NCBI GenBank assembly: GCA_017447185.1
Contig: JAFSOC010000036.1
Coordinates: 1-64,000, forward strand
Source of the DNA: Clostridia bacterium
Lineage (GTDB): Bacteria > Bacillota > Clostridia > Christensenellales > Aristaeellaceae
Direction: 5' to 3'
DNA length: 64,000 nucleotides
Position 1 is the first letter of the stretch; each line of letters opens with the position of its first letter. The translations under genes and the position numbers were made by a program. Under the pieces are notes generated by a model, which was given only the letters and a program-made list of their open reading frames with translations, did not search any database and was not told where the DNA came from. Of the stretch, positions 9,374 through 16,941 are shown piece by piece.

Positions 9374-9451
9374 GCATTTCTGCAGATCCTTTTGTTCAGT
9401 CAATGTTTATATTATCTGTAAATTCTGTTTACCATTTTTTCCATTTTTGGC

Positions 9452-9479
9452 TTGCAATCTTTGGAAAAAGCGATATAAT
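9452..9479 (+). promoter_or_regulatory. Sigma-A promoter of importer cassette 3
   Basis: TTGCAA (9452-9457), 16-base spacer, TATAAT (9474-9479), 55 bases before the binding protein gene. Same hexamers, spacing and following TC dinucleotide as the promoter at 4380-4407. The rest of the 160-base gap after the HAD gene shows no clear terminator. Confidence 0.65.
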
Positions 9480-9534
9480 ATACTCATCGTAAGCGACGGT
9501 GTCGCGAGCAAAAAAATTAAAAGGAGACTTTGGT

Positions 9535-10827
9535 ATGAAAAAACTTGTTTCTGTTGTGTTGGCGCTGATGATGCTGCTGACGATGTTCTCTTTCGCTTCC
9601 GCGGAAGATGCGGCCGAAGTGATTAAGCAGGCCGAAGGGATGACCCTGGAAGAGCTGTTTAAGAAAGCCATTGAGGAATCCAACGGCAAGCGGTTTGACG
9701 CAGTCGGCAACTCCAGCCGCGGCAAGAGCGTGCTTCCCCTGTTTGTGGAAGCGCTGCAGAAGATCGACCCGAACTACACCCTCGATTATGAAGGCGGCTG
9801 GCAGCAGCCCAAGGAGAACAAGATCTTTGATCAGCTGACTGAAGACATTAACGGTGCAAACCACGTGATGTCCATGACCCTGATCCAGGACGGCAACCAG
9901 ATCCAGAGCAAGATGCTGGACACCGGCCTGCTGCTGAACTTCGTTCCCAAGGACTGGAAAGAAGCCGAAGGCGTTGCCAAGGAGAATAACGAGAATCCTC
10001 TCGCCCTGCAGACGCTGAACAAGGTCTTCATGTTCAACAACCTGGGAGAAAAGACCTACAAGAACATGTGGGATTTCGTCCGTGAAGGCGAAGCCCCCCT
10101 GTTCATGGGCACCAACTCCGAGCCTGTCGGCAAGAACTTCCTGTACATGATGACCAACGAAAAGTACGCCACCATCGCCAAGGAAGCCTATGAAGCCTGG
10201 GATGGCAAGAACGCGGAAGACGATGCCCTGATCGAAGACATGAAGCTGGATGCCGCGGATCTGGGCCTGACCGGCGCGAACGTGGAATACGGCCTTGCCT
10301 GGGTATATCTCTGGTGCGAGAAATACAACGAGCAGACGGATGACGGCCCGATCTGCAACACGCTTGTAACAACCTCCGCGAAGGATCAGTGCGGCCTGCT
10401 GGTGTATTCCAAGCTGCGCAGTGTGGAAGAGACCGCTGAAGCTTCCGTCAACAATATTACGGTTGCCGCTTATCAGGATGACTACGTCGGTATCGGCGGC
10501 TTTGCCTACAAGCACTACCTGATGCTGACCAAGAGCAGCCCCCTGCCCTGGACCTCCTGCGCGCTGATCGCTTTCATGACCACCACAGCTGATGGCTTCT
10601 ATGCCTGGGGCAAGGACATGGGCGGTTATGCTCCCGTTCCCGCCTGCATGCAGGATCACAGCAAAGATGGTTATGTCGACGGTGTGGACACTTATCCCGC
10701 CAAAAATGACCGCGGATATGACTGGTGGCTGAATGAAGGCAAACTGGTTGTGGAAGATCCGGCTTACTGCGCTTCTGTTTCCGGCAAAATGAGCCCCTGG
10801 CTTGACGGTATCACTAACAACAAGTAA
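9535..10827 (+). CDS. Extracellular solute-binding protein (cassette 3)
   Basis: This 430-residue secreted protein starts at MKKLVSVVLAL, 8 bases after AAGGAG, and its signal peptide ends near SFASAEDA. The mature part has AVGNSSRGKSVLPLFVEAL and YEGGWQQPKENKIFDQLTED, and a Trp/Tyr-rich centre (GLAWVYLWCEKYNEQ) that could form a ligand pocket. I do not recognise a specific ligand family. Its role as binding protein follows from the signal peptide, the size, and the position directly before a fused permease and an ATPase. It is longer than the other two binding proteins (360 and 399 residues). Confidence 0.8.
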   Translation: MKKLVSVVLALMMLLTMFSFASAEDAAEVIKQAEGMTLEELFKKAIEESNGKRFDAVGNSSRGKSVLPLFVEALQKIDPNYTLDYEGGWQQPKENKIFDQLTEDINGANHVMSMTLIQDGNQIQSKMLDTGLLLNFVPKDWKEAEGVAKENNENPLALQTLNKVFMFNNLGEKTYKNMWDFVREGEAPLFMGTNSEPVGKNFLYMMTNEKYATIAKEAYEAWDGKNAEDDALIEDMKLDAADLGLTGANVEYGLAWVYLWCEKYNEQTDDGPICNTLVTTSAKDQCGLLVYSKLRSVEETAEASVNNITVAAYQDDYVGIGGFAYKHYLMLTKSSPLPWTSCALIAFMTTTADGFYAWGKDMGGYAPVPACMQDHSKDGYVDGVDTYPAKNDRGYDWWLNEGKLVVEDPAYCASVSGKMSPWLDGITNNK

Positions 10828-10849
10828 TTTCCCAGGATAAATCGATGCG

Positions 10850-10888
10850 GGCGGCGCGTCTGGTCAACACCGGCACGCCGCCTCTTTC
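10850..10888 (+). terminator. Hairpin after the binding protein gene (attenuator)
   Basis: A GGCGGCG/CGCCGCC stem (10850-10856 with 10876-10882), extended inside by a GTC/GGC helix, is followed by TCTTTCC. It is the third case in this window of a hairpin placed just after a binding-protein gene and before its permease. The weak T run suggests partial termination. Confidence 0.5.
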
Positions 10889-10924
10889 CTTGCAGGAGAA
10901 TGAGAAGAGAGAGGGAGGAAGGAC

Positions 10925-12811
10925 ATGACCACAGTTGCGGTCAACCGTTCCGGAGGTTTCCGGAGGTTCTGGAACAAGGTCTGGACATATCTGTCCAAAC
11001 CGCAGAACGCAATCCTGCTGATCCTGGGAATCATTCTGACCGTGACAACCATCTATCCCCTGCTGACCATTGCAAGGGATACAGTGGTTGTCCATCCAGG
11101 CAGCATAGATAACCTTCCGGATGCACAGGGTTCCAAATTTGAAGCGTTCGGAACCACATTAACTACATATAACTGGTCCAATCTGTTTACGGAATCGATC
11201 ACCACACGTGTCGGGCGGCAGCGTGTCACGCAAAGCGTCGCCTCGGTCTATCTGTGGTCGCCGCTGTTGAATTCGGTCCTCGTCAGCATTTTCGCCTGCT
11301 TTGGCGCAATTCTCTACGGCGGTGTTTTTGCCTATCTGGTCACCAGGACCAATCTGAAATTCAAGAAATACCTGAGCTCCATTTTTATCTTTCCCTACAT
11401 CATGCCCCAGTGGACACTTGCCGTTATGTGGCAGAACCTGTTCAACAGCAACGCTGTCACAGGCGGGAGCGACGGACTCTTTGTCACACTGTTCAACGCC
11501 TATATGCCCAAGTGGTGGTGTGAAGGAATCTTCCCGGTTTCTGTTGTTCTCGCCATTCATTACGCCCCCTTTGCCTATATCCTGATCGGCGGCATTTTCC
11601 GCAATATGGACGCCAATCTGGAAGAAGCGGCCACCATCCTGAACACCCCCCGCTGGAAGACCTTCCTTCGGGTCACGCTGCCGCTTGTGAAGCCGGCCAT
11701 TCTGAGCACGGTCCTGCTGGTCTTCTCCAGCGCCATGGGTTCTTACCCCATTCCCCATTACCTGAAACTGAACACCCTCTCGACTCAGTATGTCGGCATG
11801 AGTTCAGACCGGGCGGGTGAAGCGAGTATCCTGGCCGTTATCATGATGCTCTTTGGTTTCCTGATCCTGATCGTGAACCAGAGAACCACCTCCGGCCGGA
11901 AGAACTTTACAACCGTAACCGGCAAGTCTGGCCAGAGCAGCACCGTGAATCTTGGCGCGGCGAAATACGTCCTTTCCATCCTATTCGTACTGCTGACCCT
12001 GTTCACGGGCATCCTGCCGATTATCCTGTTTGCGGTCGAAACCTTCCTGCCGAATCCCGGTGACTTCTCCTTCATCAAATACGGTATCAACGGCCATATG
12101 ACCACCAAGTGGTGGATTACGTCCGAGAACGTCACGGAAAACGGTATGTACGGGCAGAAAGGTATCTTGTATAACGCCGATATCTGGAAAGCCTTCGGCG
12201 GTACGTTCCTGGTTGCCATCTGCTGTGCACTGCTGGCAGGTACCATCGGTACCCTGATCGGTTACTGTGTCAGTAAGAACCGCCGCAGCAAGTGGGCCGC
12301 CTACGTGAACAATATGGCCTTCCTGCCATACCTGATGCCCTCGCTGGCCGTTGGTGTTGCATTCTTTATCTTCGGTTCCGGCGTGGGAATCTATAATACC
12401 TTCCTCCTGCTGATCCTGGCAGGTACCGTAAAGTATATTCCTTTCGCGAGCCGGAGCGCCCTGAACTCCATGATGCAGCTCTCCGGTGAGATTGAGGAGG
12501 CGGCAATCATTCAGGATATCCCCTGGTGGAAACGAATGTCCAGAATCATCATTCCCATCCAGAAAACGTCCATCATCAGCGGTTTCCTGCTTCCCTTCAT
12601 GACCTGCCTGCGTGAATTAACCCTGTTCATGCTCCTGTGCGGCCAGGGAATGATTATTACCACGATGCTGGGCTATTTCGATGAAATGGGTCTGTATGCG
12701 TTCTCCAGCGGAATCAACCTGATCCTGATTGTCCTGATCCTGCTGTTCAACACTCTCGTCAATAAGTTGACCGGCGCAAGCATTGACAGCGGAATCGGCA
12801 GCGACTCCTGA
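10925..12811 (+). CDS. ABC importer permease, fused two-domain type (cassette 3)
   Basis: This is a 628-residue membrane protein starting at ATG after GGGAGGAAGGAC. Two permease halves are visible with coupling loops LEEAATILNTPRWKTFLRV and IEEAAIIQDIPWWKRMSRI. Both loops depart from the common Ala-x-x-x-Gly form (no AxDxGA), so the interface with its ATPase has diverged. The first half has a long external loop after the first membrane segment (about residues 55-110). It is 21 bases from the ATPase gene downstream, giving the order binding protein, permease, ATPase, unlike cassette 2. Confidence 0.9.
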   Translation: MTTVAVNRSGGFRRFWNKVWTYLSKPQNAILLILGIILTVTTIYPLLTIARDTVVVHPGSIDNLPDAQGSKFEAFGTTLTTYNWSNLFTESITTRVGRQRVTQSVASVYLWSPLLNSVLVSIFACFGAILYGGVFAYLVTRTNLKFKKYLSSIFIFPYIMPQWTLAVMWQNLFNSNAVTGGSDGLFVTLFNAYMPKWWCEGIFPVSVVLAIHYAPFAYILIGGIFRNMDANLEEAATILNTPRWKTFLRVTLPLVKPAILSTVLLVFSSAMGSYPIPHYLKLNTLSTQYVGMSSDRAGEASILAVIMMLFGFLILIVNQRTTSGRKNFTTVTGKSGQSSTVNLGAAKYVLSILFVLLTLFTGILPIILFAVETFLPNPGDFSFIKYGINGHMTTKWWITSENVTENGMYGQKGILYNADIWKAFGGTFLVAICCALLAGTIGTLIGYCVSKNRRSKWAAYVNNMAFLPYLMPSLAVGVAFFIFGSGVGIYNTFLLLILAGTVKYIPFASRSALNSMMQLSGEIEEAAIIQDIPWWKRMSRIIIPIQKTSIISGFLLPFMTCLRELTLFMLLCGQGMIITTMLGYFDEMGLYAFSSGINLILIVLILLFNTLVNKLTGASIDSGIGSDS

Positions 12812-12832
12812 TATTAGAGAGGTGAAAAGAAT

Positions 12833-14158
12833 ATGGCAAGAATTGAATTGACTCATGTAACGAAGCGCTGGGGCGGTTTCTACGCGGTCGACGATCTGGA
12901 TCTGTTGATCGAGGACAATGCCTTCGTCACCCTCCTGGGGCCTTCCGGCTGCGGAAAAACCACTACCCTGCGGATGATTGCCGGTCTGGAAACACCCACC
13001 ACCGGTAAAATAACTATCGATGGCGTAACAGTTTTTGACAGTGACGCCGGAATCAATGTTCCCGCGAACAAACGCCGGGTCGGTTTCCTTTTCCAGAACT
13101 ATGCCCTGTGGCCGAATATGACGGTGTTCCAGAATATCGCTTTCGGCCTGAGCAACATCAAGGAGCCCGGCCTTTCTGTCACCCCCGAAGGTGAAATTGT
13201 CCGGAATCCCGATGCCGGCGGAACGCCCCGGAAGCTCACGAAGGAAGAGATCAAAAGCATCGTGGCCCGTGTCAGTGCCATCGTAAAGATCCAGCCCTTT
13301 ATGGACCGTTATCCCGGTGAGCTTTCCGGAGGCCAGCAGCAGCGTGTGGCGATTGCCCGTACGCTCGCTCCCGGACCGAAGGTTCTGTTCATGGACGAGC
13401 CGCTCTCCAACCTGGATGCCAAACTCCGCCTGGAGATGCGTTCCGAACTGCAGCGCCTCCACCTGTCCACCGGAAGCACCTTCGTTTACGTGACCCATGA
13501 CCAGATGGAAGCCATGACCTTGGCCACCAAGATCTGCCTGATCTCCAACGGAGTCCTTCAGCAGTATGATGCACCGCTGACTGTATATAACCGGCCCAGC
13601 AACACGTTTGTAGCTGACTTTGTTGGAAACCCCGCCATCAATTTCATGAATGCGCGCGGATCCCAGCAGGCGGATGGTTCCTTCAGCCTGAGACTCCTGG
13701 AGAATTACGACGCCGTGTTTACCCCCGCCGAACCTGTGCAGACAGAAAGCTGGTACGCCCAGGCGGAAAAGGAAATCGCCGAGTTCGACGCGAAAGTACG
13801 TCCGGCGGAAAAGACAAACAAGGACGTCCCCTTCAATTATCCGATCGCAATGGTCAATGACGTTCCGGACAGCAGGGAACCCGACCGGGAAGACTGGGTT
13901 GTCGGCGTACGTCCCGAATTTGTCCACATCTGTGAAGACGGGCCCATTGAAGGCGAAGTATTCTCCGCCATGCCTACCGGTATGGAAACCACCGTCCGCA
14001 TCCGCGTAGGCAATTTCCTGCTCACCAGCGTGGTCTTTGGCGGCATCACTTACCGGATCGGCGAGAAAATCCGGATTCGCTTCACCGGCAGCGGTGCTAC
14101 GCTCTTCTCCCGGGTCAACGGGCGTCTCGTCGCCACAGGCACTGTGGAAGTGAAGTAA
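12833..14158 (+). CDS. ABC importer ATP-binding protein with insertion (cassette 3)
   Basis: This 441-residue ATPase has Walker A GPSGCGKTT (36-44), Q-loop LFQNYALWP, signature LSGGQ (164-168), Walker B LFMDEP and the switch THDQMEA. It is about 80-100 residues longer than the other two ATPases. One extra segment of about 30 residues lies in the helical subdomain (about 108-137, rich in Gly, Pro and Thr). The C-terminal regulatory region is also enlarged, with the TOBE part near the end (GVRPEFVHI). The insertion sits close to where the permease coupling loop docks, and the permease loops are themselves unusual. Last gene of the operon, before a strong terminator. Confidence 0.92.
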   Translation: MARIELTHVTKRWGGFYAVDDLDLLIEDNAFVTLLGPSGCGKTTTLRMIAGLETPTTGKITIDGVTVFDSDAGINVPANKRRVGFLFQNYALWPNMTVFQNIAFGLSNIKEPGLSVTPEGEIVRNPDAGGTPRKLTKEEIKSIVARVSAIVKIQPFMDRYPGELSGGQQQRVAIARTLAPGPKVLFMDEPLSNLDAKLRLEMRSELQRLHLSTGSTFVYVTHDQMEAMTLATKICLISNGVLQQYDAPLTVYNRPSNTFVADFVGNPAINFMNARGSQQADGSFSLRLLENYDAVFTPAEPVQTESWYAQAEKEIAEFDAKVRPAEKTNKDVPFNYPIAMVNDVPDSREPDREDWVVGVRPEFVHICEDGPIEGEVFSAMPTGMETTVRIRVGNFLLTSVVFGGITYRIGEKIRIRFTGSGATLFSRVNGRLVATGTVEVK

Positions 14159-14176
14159 AAGAATACCTGATATGGC

Positions 14177-14210
14177 AAAACGCACCGGTCATTGTGACCG
14201 GTGCGTTTTT
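14177..14210. terminator. Bidirectional rho-independent terminator
   Basis: A perfect 10-bp stem (CGCACCGGTC 14181-14190, GACCGGTGCG 14196-14205, loop ATTGT) is flanked by AAAA and TTTTT. It ends importer cassette 3 on the plus strand and can serve the convergent aldo-keto reductase gene on the minus strand. Confidence 0.92.
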
Positions 14211-14222
14211 CGGTATTCCTGT

Positions 14223-15347
14223 TCAGCTGTCCAGTTTTTCGGAAGCATCTTTCAGCAGGTCGATAATCGGCAGATGCTGCGGACATACGCTCTCACACTG
14301 GCCGCAGCCGATACAGTCTGATGCGCGTCCGTGTCCCTGTCCGACAATGCCGCCGTAGAAGGCCTTTGGCCGGAACACGTCGCCGTAAAGGGCCATCGTG
14401 TTCACCGCGCGGAAGACATCCGGAATGGAGATGCTCATGGGGCATCCGGGCGTACAGTATCGGCAGGAGGTACATCCGATCTGCGGTACATTCAGCATAA
14501 TGGTTGTAACCTTTTTCACCAGTTCCTGCTCTTCCGCGGACAGGGGTTCAAAATGCGAGAAGGTGCCGATATTGTCTGCCATCTGGTCTTCCGTACTCAT
14601 GCCGGAAAGAATCGTCATCACACCCGGCAATGATCCCACAAAGCGCAGCGCCCAGGAAGCGATGGATGCATCCGGTCGGGCCGCCTTGTACATTCCTTCC
14701 AGTTCGGGAGTCAGGGAAGCCAGCGTGCCGCCCTTGACCGGTTCCATGATAATCATGGGAATGCTCCGGCTGTGCAGGATTTCATACAGTTCACCGGAAC
14801 GGACCACCGGGTTTTTCCAGTCCGCATAATTCAGCTGGATCTGGACAAACTCGATTTCCGGATGGGCATCGAGCACCTTGATCAGGTATGCGGGGCTGCC
14901 GTGGAAAGAAAAACCGAAATGCCGGATCTTTCCTTCCGCTTTTTTCTGCAGGCCCCAGTTGAAGCAGTCCAGCCGCTCATAGGTTTCTCCGTTGCTGCCG
15001 TCCTCAATGGAATGCAGGAGATACAGATCAAAGTAATCCACGCCGCAGCGTTCGCACTGCTCATTGAAAATACGGTCCCGGTCCGCTTCATTCTTCATGC
15101 ACCAGGCCGGCAGCTTGGTGGCAAGCATGAAGCTTTCCCTTGGATAGCGCTGCACCAGTGCTTCCCTGATTGCCTTCTCGGAATTTCCCCCGTGATAGAC
15201 ATAGGCGGTGTCAAAATAATTCATCCCGGCCTTCATATAGGCGTCCACCATGTCGGATACACGGGAAATGTCCACCTTGCCGTCCTTTTCCGGCAGGCGC
15301 ATCAGCCCGAAGCCAAGCTTTGGCATTTTGCTCAGATCAATGCTCAT
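14223..15347 (-). CDS. Aldo/keto reductase with C-terminal 2x[4Fe-4S] ferredoxin domain
   Basis: This 374-residue cytoplasmic oxidoreductase has an N-terminal aldo-keto reductase barrel with FDTAYVYHGG (Asp46, Tyr51) and Lys78. The C-terminus has two CxxCxxCxxxC sets at about C292/295/298/302 and C345/348/351/355, enough for two [4Fe-4S] clusters. Such fusions are common in anaerobic Clostridia and may take electrons from ferredoxin rather than only NAD(P)H; the substrate is unknown. The start ATG follows AGGAGG by 9 bases. The promoter has the hallmarks of MerR-family control (see 15389-15419). It stands alone between its promoter and the bidirectional terminator. Confidence 0.92.
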   Translation of the reverse strand: MSIDLSKMPKLGFGLMRLPEKDGKVDISRVSDMVDAYMKAGMNYFDTAYVYHGGNSEKAIREALVQRYPRESFMLATKLPAWCMKNEADRDRIFNEQCERCGVDYFDLYLLHSIEDGSNGETYERLDCFNWGLQKKAEGKIRHFGFSFHGSPAYLIKVLDAHPEIEFVQIQLNYADWKNPVVRSGELYEILHSRSIPMIIMEPVKGGTLASLTPELEGMYKAARPDASIASWALRFVGSLPGVMTILSGMSTEDQMADNIGTFSHFEPLSAEEQELVKKVTTIMLNVPQIGCTSCRYCTPGCPMSISIPDVFRAVNTMALYGDVFRPKAFYGGIVGQGHGRASDCIGCGQCESVCPQHLPIIDLLKDASEKLDS

Positions 15348-15388
15348 ACGGCAGATCCTCCTGTTTTGAATTCATGTATGTTTACTGC

Positions 15389-15419
15389 ATTGTAAAGGAT
15401 AGAGTTTACTCTAAGTCAA
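15389..15419 (-). promoter_or_regulatory. MerR-type promoter with operator in a 19-bp spacer
   Basis: On the minus strand the -35 is TTGACT (15419-15414) and the -10 is TACAAT (15394-15389), separated by 19 bases instead of 17. The spacer carries an inverted repeat TAGAGT-AA-ACTCTA (15400-15413). An over-long spacer with a central dyad is the known design of MerR-family promoters, where the regulator untwists the DNA. MerR-family control of aldo-keto reductase genes in response to aldehydes or electrophiles is known in Firmicutes. No merR gene is in this window. Confidence 0.75.
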
Positions 15420-15479
15420 TCTTTTTCCGTTGGTTCACCTTTTTCAGCCCTGTTTCCTTCTGAATCTTCAAAAAAAACC

Positions 15480-15508
15480 TTGCATTTTCACTGCCATTGT
15501 GCTAAATT
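15480..15508 (+). promoter_or_regulatory. Probable promoter of rpmB
   Basis: TTGCAT (15480-15485), 17-base spacer, TAAATT (15503-15508), 44 bases before the L28 start. The hexamers match only four positions each, so this is tentative. Confidence 0.4.
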
Positions 15509-15552
15509 AGATAAGCTTGATGTGTAACACTCCAGTAAGGAGGAGGATTTCC

Positions 15553-15765
15553 ATGGGTAAGTTTTGTGAGATTTGCGAGAAGGGCACGCTGAATGGTAAC
15601 AACGTCAGCCATTCCAACCGCAAGAGCCATCGCATCTGGGCTCCCAATGTGCAGAGCGTTCGCGTCATGGTGAACGGTGCTGCCAAGCGGATGAATGTTT
15701 GCACTCGCTGCCTGCGCAGCGGCAACGTGCAGCGCGCTTTGCCCAAGATTCACGAAGAGGCCTGA
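15553..15765 (+). CDS. rpmB: 50S ribosomal protein L28
   Basis: This 70-residue basic protein of the large ribosomal subunit starts at MGKFCEICEKG, 6 bases after AGGAGGA; an upstream in-frame start lacks a site. The zinc-binding form of L28 is present, with CEIC near the N-terminus and CTRC near residue 55. The family core NVSHSNRKSHRIWAPNVQ is intact. It is a single-gene unit, as often seen for rpmB, with a strong terminator about 85 bases downstream. Confidence 0.97.
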   Translation: MGKFCEICEKGTLNGNNVSHSNRKSHRIWAPNVQSVRVMVNGAAKRMNVCTRCLRSGNVQRALPKIHEEA

Positions 15766-15850
15766 GCTTTCAGGTAAAACCTGGCGTTGTGCAGCGGCAG
15801 GTTTGCAGAAAGCAGGATCCCGGTCTCCCGGATGAATGTGTTACTGAATT

Positions 15851-15878
15851 GCGGCGTGACAATCGTCACGCCGCTTTT
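15851..15878 (+). terminator. Rho-independent terminator of rpmB
   Basis: A perfect 10-bp stem (GCGGCGTGAC 15851-15860, GTCACGCCGC 15865-15874, loop AATC) is followed by TTTTCC. The minus-strand gene ends 8 bases further on and may use the same hairpin. Confidence 0.88.
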
Positions 15879-15885
15879 CCTGTCT

Positions 15886-16926
15886 TTATTCAAGGTTTTC
15901 CTTCAGCCAATTCCTTCCCTGGGTCCGCATCTCCTGCGGACCTTTTTCCCGGATCTGCCGCAGGAAGTTGTCCACCCGGCTGTTTTTGCTTTCCGGATCA
16001 TCCTCCCGGTACCGCCGCAGCGGTTCCGTCTGCACCCCCAGCAGTGTACCGAACACCAGCCCGTGGAAACTGTCTGTACAGAAGCAGGCGGCGCCTTTGA
16101 CCGCGCCGAGGAAAGTCTCCGGTCCGAGGCCCTCCAGCCGTTCAAACCCGGAGCTGTATCCTTCCGCGGTTACCGGGACCTCCAGCACCCTCAGCCCTTT
16201 TTCCCGGCTGATCTGCCGGACTTTCTCCCGGTAATGCTCATTCTCACCGATAAAATAGCACAGCACGTAAGGCTCTCCGGCCGGCGGCGGTGCAGAAATT
16301 GCTTCCCATTCCTCCCTGCTCAGCAGGCATACCGGATCCGGCAGGACATCCGGATGAATCCCGGTCATCTTTTCCAGCAGTTCCGCGCCTTCCTCCTCCC
16401 GCACAGATACGGCGGAGAAATCCTGGATCCATCTGCGGATCCGACGGATCTTTCCCACTGCCGGCAGTGTCCGGATCCCAAGGCTCGGCGCGTAGGAAAT
16501 CCTGCGTACGCTCTTTGGGACAAAAATACCGAAATAGGCCGGATTCAGCCATACCGGATTCCAGATCTGGTCGCTTCCGCAAACCAGCACGTCATATCCG
16601 GATGCTGCCGCTGCCAGTTCCTTCAGGTTCCTGCACTTCCGGCTCAGCCTCATTCGCCGGGCATAGAAATCCGGGATCGCCACGCTCTTGTCACGCGCCC
16701 CCTGCTGTCCGGCCTTTACAGAACGCTTCCGCAGTCCCTCTGCGATCAGCTTCGGACTGTTTCCGCTGCGAAGCAGGTTCCGGATCTTTTCCGTTCTATC
16801 CGGCGCGTAATCCAGGTGTTCGCAGTCGTATCCCATTTCGCTGATCACCCGCTGCAACGCATACGCCTGCAGGGTGGATCCATAGTTGTCGTTATGCAGA
16901 AAAGTGATGATCCCGACCCGGCTCAT
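15886..16926 (-). CDS. Polysaccharide pyruvyl transferase family protein
   Basis: This 346-residue protein starts MSRVGIITFLHNDNYGSTLQAYAL, where the NYGSxLQAYAL segment is the hallmark of the polysaccharide pyruvyltransferase family (CsaB/WcaK-like). It also has VCGSDQIWNP, SYAPSLG and a late CTDSFHGLVFG, the usual conserved blocks. These enzymes transfer pyruvate from PEP to cell-surface sugars; many members act on exopolysaccharides or cell-wall polymers that anchor S-layer proteins. No glycosyltransferases lie nearby, so the acceptor is unknown. The start follows GGAGGGG. It lies 15 bases after the pepF stop and is probably the last gene of that run. Confidence 0.88.
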   Translation of the reverse strand: MSRVGIITFLHNDNYGSTLQAYALQRVISEMGYDCEHLDYAPDRTEKIRNLLRSGNSPKLIAEGLRKRSVKAGQQGARDKSVAIPDFYARRMRLSRKCRNLKELAAAASGYDVLVCGSDQIWNPVWLNPAYFGIFVPKSVRRISYAPSLGIRTLPAVGKIRRIRRWIQDFSAVSVREEEGAELLEKMTGIHPDVLPDPVCLLSREEWEAISAPPPAGEPYVLCYFIGENEHYREKVRQISREKGLRVLEVPVTAEGYSSGFERLEGLGPETFLGAVKGAACFCTDSFHGLVFGTLLGVQTEPLRRYREDDPESKNSRVDNFLRQIREKGPQEMRTQGRNWLKENLE

Positions 16927-16941
16927 ATTTCCCCTCCGTGA

